From Talaromyces rugulosus (Eukaryota; Ascomycota; Eurotiomycetes; Eurotiales; Trichocomaceae): a DNA stretch of 64,000 nucleotides. This document shows, piece after piece, positions 58,737-64,000 of the stretch (the first letter of the stretch is position 1; every line of letters starts with the position of its first letter). Position numbers and translations under genes: made by a program. The notes below the pieces were generated by a model. It made no database searches, was not told where the DNA came from, and saw nothing but the letters and a program-made list of their open reading frames with translations. Location of the stretch: NCBI RefSeq assembly GCF_013368755.1, contig NC_049563.1:1922001-1986000 (forward strand), in the 5' to 3' direction.

Positions 58737-59582
58737 GCACGTAACTGCTGCAGCCAAAGAAACATACTTACTAGCTTCCAACAACCCAACAAGGACTTTG
58801 ATTATGTCCACCATTGCCGCAGTGTCGTATGATGCATTATGATAGCCTTCACCATTGACCGCCTCCATCTTCTTACCAAGAAATGTATGCACATTCTCGA
58901 GCGTGCCAGATGTCAAGTCAGTTAACAGTTTTCGACACAGCTTAAGTACATCGATGTTTTGGAAGTTCGATGCATCATCCATGTCGAAGATTTTATCCTG
59001 AATCAATTCATCCTTTCCAGTAAGAATCCGCTGAAAGCATTGCATGTCAGCACTAGAAGACCACGATAACAGTTGGACTTCGTTATTGTATCCGCACACA
59101 TTCTGGATATGGTTGCTGATCGGTAATGGTGTCTCTCCATTGGTTTGTGTTCCTCCATAACACCGCATAAATAAAGTAACCGTCAGTCCGGTCCTCCCTG
59201 AGATATAAGGGGAAACAGTATCCATGTAATCTTTCAAGGGTAGATGGTAATTGGCATTCCCATAATATAACAATTTGCCATCTATTTGTCTGATGGCTAC
59301 TTGCAATGGAATCGGCGAATATGGGTGGAATGGGTTGACAAACTCAAAGTCTATAACCCAGGTCTTTTCCGGTTCTGCATACATAGCGGCTAGCCTCTCC
59401 AGCGTTTCTCGTGGAAAATTGAGGCCACTGGCAACTCGTAAATCTTGCAAAGGATCTGGGGTTGTGGTTTCGTGTGGAGTCAAGTCGGAAGTATCCACAA
59501 CACACTTGATGAGTTCCCGAGTGTGATAAGAACAGTAGTATGTCTGTAGATAGTCTCGAGGCATATGGCATGAGAAAAACAT
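58701..59582 (-). CDS. DEDDh-type 3'-5' exonuclease-like protein, 5' end doubtful
   Basis: The reading frame is open from 59738, but its first ATG is at 59582, giving 293 residues. A Cys/His cluster just after this ATG (C-H then C-x2-H) could bind zinc. RNase H-like exonuclease marks are WVIDFEFVNP (Exo I, Asp and Glu), SSADMQCF (possible Exo II Asp) and GYHNASYDTAAMVDI (Exo III, His with Asp five residues on). A separate frame just upstream (about 59870-59735, with QLVKLRDFTLAQSDNNG) looks coding and runs into a stop, so the gene may have lost its true N-terminus by frameshift. A 3' splice option (GTAAGT near 58770) also exists. RNA or DNA substrate unknown. Confidence 0.5.
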   Translation of the reverse strand: MFFSCHMPRDYLQTYYCSYHTRELIKCVVDTSDLTPHETTTPDPLQDLRVASGLNFPRETLERLAAMYAEPEKTWVIDFEFVNPFHPYSPIPLQVAIRQIDGKLLYYGNANYHLPLKDYMDTVSPYISGRTGLTVTLFMRCYGGTQTNGETPLPISNHIQNVCGYNNEVQLLSWSSSADMQCFQRILTGKDELIQDKIFDMDDASNFQNIDVLKLCRKLLTDLTSGTLENVHTFLGKKMEAVNGEGYHNASYDTAAMVDIIKVLVGLLEASKYVSLAAAVTCSCSKIGQTSLT

Positions 59583-59738
59583 GCATCTTCTTTGACCATC
59601 AACGTATTTGAGTCCTCTTGCCGAGTTCGACTTGAAGGGGCGATGTAATGCTTGAAAGTACTTTTTCTCTGACGTTGACGAATTTGAGAATTTGGACACC
59701 ACTTTCTCAGAAACGAGGTAATCTTCAACAATCAACAA

Positions 59739-60371
59739 TCATGGCTGATAAAGAGCTTGGAAGCATGCCATTGTTGTCACTCTGTGCCAGTGTAAAATCT
59801 CTCAACTTGACAAGCTGGAACGGCTCCGTGGGTGAAACAGTAATAATTCGCAACCACCCAAAGGAATTTTAAGCTTCTTAGTATTATGAGAGAGATGAGA
59901 GATGAGAGATAATTATGTAAATCTCCTTAGTCTATTAGTCAACAAACCTTTGTAGTATATATATAGATGTCTACTTTCTTTATATTTATAATTATTTTTC
60001 TTAGATCTTAGCATCGTATGACTGTATGCCAAAACTGTACACCCTTGCAATCTGTCCAAGACTAATTCTGAGTGTGGCTCGCCGGCTGCGATGCTTTGTA
60101 CTTTACTTCTATTAATCTGGAAAATGATGGTCATTTTCGAGGGGGCCACAAGTACAAAATCGTTAAAGGATTCACCGCTAGTAGAATAGGTCCCACATCC
60201 TGTACTAGAAAAATAGGCCCCGCGGCCTCCCCCGAAACGTGATACTTTCGTTTTCTCTGAATTGGCCTTGATTTTTTTCTTTCTTCAGCTCGTAATCGTC
60301 TCCACTTCAGTGCAGATACACGGAGTACTATATTCGACACAATAATTATACCCCAGTTGAGACTAGCAACA
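59739..60371. promoter_or_regulatory. Upstream region of the C2H2 factor gene
   Basis: About 630 bp including a GAGATGAGA repeat near 59885-59910 and AT-rich DNA. A possible lost N-terminal piece of the exonuclease-like gene lies at its left end on the minus strand. No other gene is seen. Confidence 0.4.
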
Positions 60372-62898
60372 ATGTCGACACCAATAGTCCGACAGCGTCG
60401 ACAAAAAACATCCAAGGAGGAGCGCGTGTGCTCAATATGTTTTCAGACATTCAAGAAAGCAGAGCATCTAGCCAGGCATTTCCGGTCTCACACCAAAGAA
60501 AAGCCGTTTCGATGTAATGTCTGCGAGCGACAGTATACTAGGCAGTAAGTAATCCCCCAAGAAGTAATTCCGGAATAGAAAAGAAGAAGAAATTAATCCT
60601 TCAAAAAGCGACACGCTGCTACGTCATTCGAGATCACATGGTCAATACTTATCCGGCGAGAATGTGATTATCCGGGATGCATCAAAAGCTATTACGCTGC
60701 CGATGGAGATCTCGGATATCTTTCCTCATACTCCAGATACATCGATAGCAGTTAACAGCACCTCTCTCTCTCGTCCCTTGGAGACACCTACCAGTACACT
60801 GTTCTCTACTGAGAGCCAAGAATGTGCTATGAATCAAGCAGATGAGATACAACCCTCTGCTTGGCCCTCCGACATGGATACAGGGTGGGCGTCTTGGTTG
60901 ACTGATGAAGATTTCGACTTGGATGCCATCAATCTCTCTTTGTTGCAGGCATCAGACAATACAGTACAGACTGTAAACGATGTCATGGATCAAAGCTTTG
61001 CGGATTTTGCCATTGGCCACCTTGATGAAAGCCAGTCAGATCTGCAGCCGTCTGTTCAACGCACATGGCACACTTATACTGCCCTGGAACCCTCTGGGTA
61101 TAAAACACCGCCTTCTTCACAAAGGCCGCTCCCAATAAACGACGCATATCACAAACGACTTGCAGAAAATTTACGGCAGAATGTACAGCACGGTATTCTA
61201 CCTTCTACATCATTCTTGGTATGTTTGGCACTGTCAAATTAGTCAAATTCTAGTTTCTAACTTGATATGTATTAGAATCTTTGTATGCAGGCATACTTTG
61301 CTCATTTCCACCCTGTATTTCCGATTATACATGCCTCTTCATTTCATCCATCAACTCGCAACTCTGTTCTTCTTCTTTCCATCTGCTCCATAGGCAGTCT
61401 TTTTCTGGGTTCACCACGTGCTATTGCGCAAGGAACCAGCATGTTTGAGAGATTAAACAAGGCAATATTGGCTTCTGTACGAGTAATAAGTCTACCCACA
61501 ACTCTGGACTGTTTACTGACTGGCTTAGTGGGACCGATATGTTTCGAAGCAGGACTCGTCTTGCATGACAGTACTACAGGCATCGATGATCGGTCAAACA
61601 TTTGGCTTTCTCATGGGGGTTAGTATTTTAGTATTCCATACGAAATATCATTTTAATATTAAAACAATACCTAGAGACCAAAAGACTTGGCTGGAATTGA
61701 AGTTTTTCATGGTAGTCTAATTGCAGTAAATGGCCTAATCGATATGGGATGTTTACAAACCGTGCTAACCGTTGATCCAGTGGGCTCGAATGGCAAAGAT
61801 GTTCCAAGAAGAAACGCTGGAAGAAGATAACAATCTTATCAATATTCACGGTGAGGAGGATCTTCAGGCGGCTTGGAAAGCATGGGTATCTGCTGAAGAG
61901 AGAAAACGGTATTTCTAGAGTCTTTCTGTGGGTTAAAGGATGTATAGGCTTACTGAAAATCATACAGGTTCGTCTTGAGCATATATCTACTTGATGCTGA
62001 GCTAGCGAAACTACGCCATCACGAACCAGCACTTCGGCATTTTGCCAAAGAACTGCCACAGGCAGCGTCAAGCAAACTTTTTGCAGCGTCTACTGCTGAG
62101 CAGTGGAAAGGTCTAATGCTGGAATCACAAATTACAGAGCTCACCTCATCCACCAGCACTCCAAAAGGACTATGTGTCGGTCGAAATAGAGTAAGGCGTG
62201 CTGAAGAAATCACAGACTTTGAGCGCTCTGTTAATTTAGATTCGATCGCCGCTCTCGCATACGAGCGGCGTGATCCGGAAAATGCAGAGCGCTGCGAGCG
62301 TCTTCTCGTCAGCTGGTATGAGCAAAACCAAAGACAGCTTCGGCAAAACAAGCACAGCAGGGCTAGCCTTTTGATGCTCTGGCACTCTGTCTTCCTGGTC
62401 ATACACGCAGACTTGGAAGCACTCGAGCGCGCCTGTGGACGAGATGGCGACAATGTCTCATGGAAGGCCACTCAGTATGCTCAAGAATGGGCCAATTCAA
62501 CGGATGGAGTGCGCTGTATACTGCATGCGATACAGATACAAGCTCTCTTTCAAGCCATCCTCGTGGGTACCGAGCCTTTTATTCATGTCCCCATGTGTCT
62601 GTACCACTGTGGGCTTGTGTGGTTCTGTTTCTCCAGATTTGTCCAAAGGGGACAGGCAAGGAGACTGGGTGATAGTTTCCAATTCCCGGAGATGGCCTTG
62701 GTGGGCATTGATCGTAGTGACGACGATGTGAGGAACACGGTGCTGGAATACAGCGGTGGTCTGCAGGCAGGGCGAGCTGGTCTCAGCAGAGTCTTCATAG
62801 TTATCGATCTTTTGCAGCGCATTGTCCATTGGAAGATCGCGCAGAGCTTTGCGACGACTTTGCTCACATTGGTAGAATCAGAGCAGGGCATCTTCTGA
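60372..62898 (+). CDS. C2H2 zinc-finger transcription factor with fungal TF domain
   Basis: Six exons (60372-60544, 60609-61218, 61276-61618, 61677-61711, 61781-61908, 61968-62898) give 739 residues. Two C2H2 fingers cover residues 20-68 (Cys20, Cys23, His36, His40; Cys48, Cys51, His64, His68). Intron 1 splits the His58 codon in the recognition helix of finger 2. An acidic activation-like segment (DEDFDLDAINLSLL) follows. The fungal-specific TF domain (PF04082 type) starts at AYFAHFHPVFPIIHASSF and includes WARMAKMFQEE and RFVLSIYLLDAELAKL. Such proteins regulate carbon use or secondary metabolism genes. The 35-nt exon 4 encodes a bridge that fits the family. It could control neighbouring accessory genes, but this is speculative. 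Confidence 0.85.
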
Positions 62899-63422
62899 TT
62901 AATTTGCTGATAACATGCTGTAATTGATATATATGCTTCTCATTTTCATCAGAATAAAAATGAATGGGAATGGGAATAAGAAAAGAATGAAAATGAAAAC
63001 CGGAGATGGTGTTTGGTGTGGGCGGGAAGTTGGTTCATTTCCCCCGAAGCCACCCTCAATATATATTTTATTGTGCCAAGAATAGCCATACTACTAGTCG
63101 ACCGACCCTACGTCAAGAGAAGACCATGAAAGCTATGGTTACTTCACGTAGGAAAAATGGCAGTGTTATACCAGGTGTTCTTGAGCAGCAAGAAATAAAG
63201 GTGTTTGGAGAGATTCTGCGGCAGGCCTGGAAATTTGACAGTGATGGGCATGAAGGCGAAAAACAAAGCGCGTTTCTTAAAATCTCTTTGGGAGATATCT
63301 ACCTAGATTTTGGTACTGATCAACGATTAAAAAAATAGCCTAGTATTGCTAAAGCGGGATACTATATATACATAGTTTCCGTACGATCTATTCATCGGAG
63401 CATTGGCCGTACGGTCTAAATG

Positions 63423-63630
63423 GACACTTTGGCGGAGTGGTTAACGCGGTAAGCCTGTCTGAAGCTGTCTAAAAGAGACTGAAACTAATATCATTCGTTC
63501 AGCTGGCCGTTAGTGTCTCCTCATCTTACCCCATAATTCTCACCACTAATGAATATAGTGCTACTGGATCACTTCTGATCTATAACAGCCAGTTCCTTCG
63601 GGAGCGCAGGTTCGAATCCTGCAGGTGTCG
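63423..63630 (+). tRNA. Interrupted type-II tRNA-like gene (Ser/Leu type)
   Basis: The 5' part, 63423-63448, has acceptor strand GACACTT, TG and a D-arm (GCG, loop with GTGGTTAA, CGC). The 3' part, about 63592-63630, has a variable arm TTCC-TTCG-GGAG, a perfect T arm (GCAGG, TTCGAAT, CCTGC), acceptor strand AGGTGTC and discriminator G. Acceptor strands pair over 7 bp with one G-U. The T arm resembles fungal tRNA-Ser. About 140 nt lies between the halves, where ~17 nt plus a normal intron is expected. A 6-bp helix GGTAAG (63448-63453) with CTTACC (63525-63530) is possible, but no standard anticodon loop can be placed. The gene may have a long intron or be disrupted. Confidence 0.5.
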
Positions 63631-64000
63631 CAAATCCGCGAGGAATTTCTTTTTTTCTCTCTCTTTTGTGGGATCTTTCTTTCCTTATCAAAGGAGACCG
63701 CTTTTTGGGTTGTTGCAATCTGGCTTCACTTCAAAAAAGGGAGAATTACCCAGTGCTCACTTTTTTCCACGTCTGTCTGTCATTTATTTGTCACTAAGCT
63801 CGTATTAACAAGGTTGATCGGTAACCGGAACATTGTCTCCTGCTTGTGGCTACGTTATATCTGGCATTATTACTAATATAGCACTATATAATTACCAATT
63901 ATTACATATGTGATGCGTTTACTACATTTACTGCGTTTCAGCTTCGCCAGACGCCCCTGGTGGACATTGGACTCGATCGTGCGTAGCAAGGCTGTATTAC
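63631..64000. other. End of window, no gene seen
   Basis: No supportable coding region or RNA gene. Short open frames are AT-rich and lack recognisable content. Confidence 0.4.

Noticed and set aside
63006..63338. Possible small protein gene before the tRNA-like gene
   Set aside because: The internal ATG at 63126 gives about 70 residues with no recognisable domain or signal; codon pattern is not convincing and the frame ends in a poly-A-coded Lys pair.

Overview
The window is nuclear DNA of a filamentous ascomycete (Pezizomycotina). Its fungal-specific families (SAT4-type rhodopsin-like protein, C2H2 plus fungal transcription-factor domain, tannase/feruloyl esterase) and many short introns of about 45-70 nt with CTAAC-like branch points fit Eurotiomycetes, the Aspergillus/Penicillium/Talaromyces side. 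The genus cannot be fixed from the sequence alone. I find about 29 spliced or single-exon protein genes, one interrupted tRNA-like gene, one decayed coding remnant and several low-complexity tracts.

Layout. 0-3.3 kb: two mitochondrial proteins, ribosomal protein uL4m and a 3-hydroxyisobutyryl-CoA hydrolase/mS47-type protein. 3.3-8.3 kb: an accessory island with AT-rich, RIP-like DNA and a 773-residue protein joining a propeller-like region to an alpha-helical pore-forming-toxin-like region. 8.3-12.6 kb: a divergent arylsulfatase/sugar-transporter pair. 12.9-27.6 kb: a core block with an ATF/CREB bZIP factor, a RhoGAP-like protein without an arginine finger, the AMPK gamma subunit, a Sec14-like protein, DNA polymerase alpha subunit B (two MCB boxes in its promoter), APC/C subunit Apc13 and eIF2B delta. 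28.5-29.1 kb: a small secreted pro-protein with seven Lys-Arg sites separating proline/histidine-rich repeats. 30.4-47 kb: dense housekeeping genes (kinesin-3, DeSI-thioredoxin-PUL protein, EF-hand protein, RNase P Pop4, tRNA endonuclease Sen34, Elongator Elp4, RNA polymerase Rpb8, Nudix, Hikeshi/Opi10, class-I amidotransferase) plus two small genes of unknown function. 47-57 kb: accessory metabolism and signalling (14-TM-type MFS transporter, rhodopsin-like protein, feruloyl esterase, sirtuin, FAD monooxygenase). 57-64 kb: AT-rich DNA, a frameshifted remnant, a DEDDh-type exonuclease-like gene with a doubtful 5' end, a C2H2 regulator and an interrupted type-II tRNA-like gene.

Shared function. 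Pop4, Sen34 and Elp4 act at successive steps of tRNA production (5' processing, intron removal, wobble modification), with Rpb8 beside them. The sulfatase and sugar transporter share one promoter region and could be co-regulated. The strongest candidate for an undescribed system is the Lys-Arg-repeat precursor at 28485-29099; second is the propeller/pore-former-like protein at 4716-7097. Exon junctions were derived by hand from GT/AG sites, reading phase and family similarity. No alignment or search was run.
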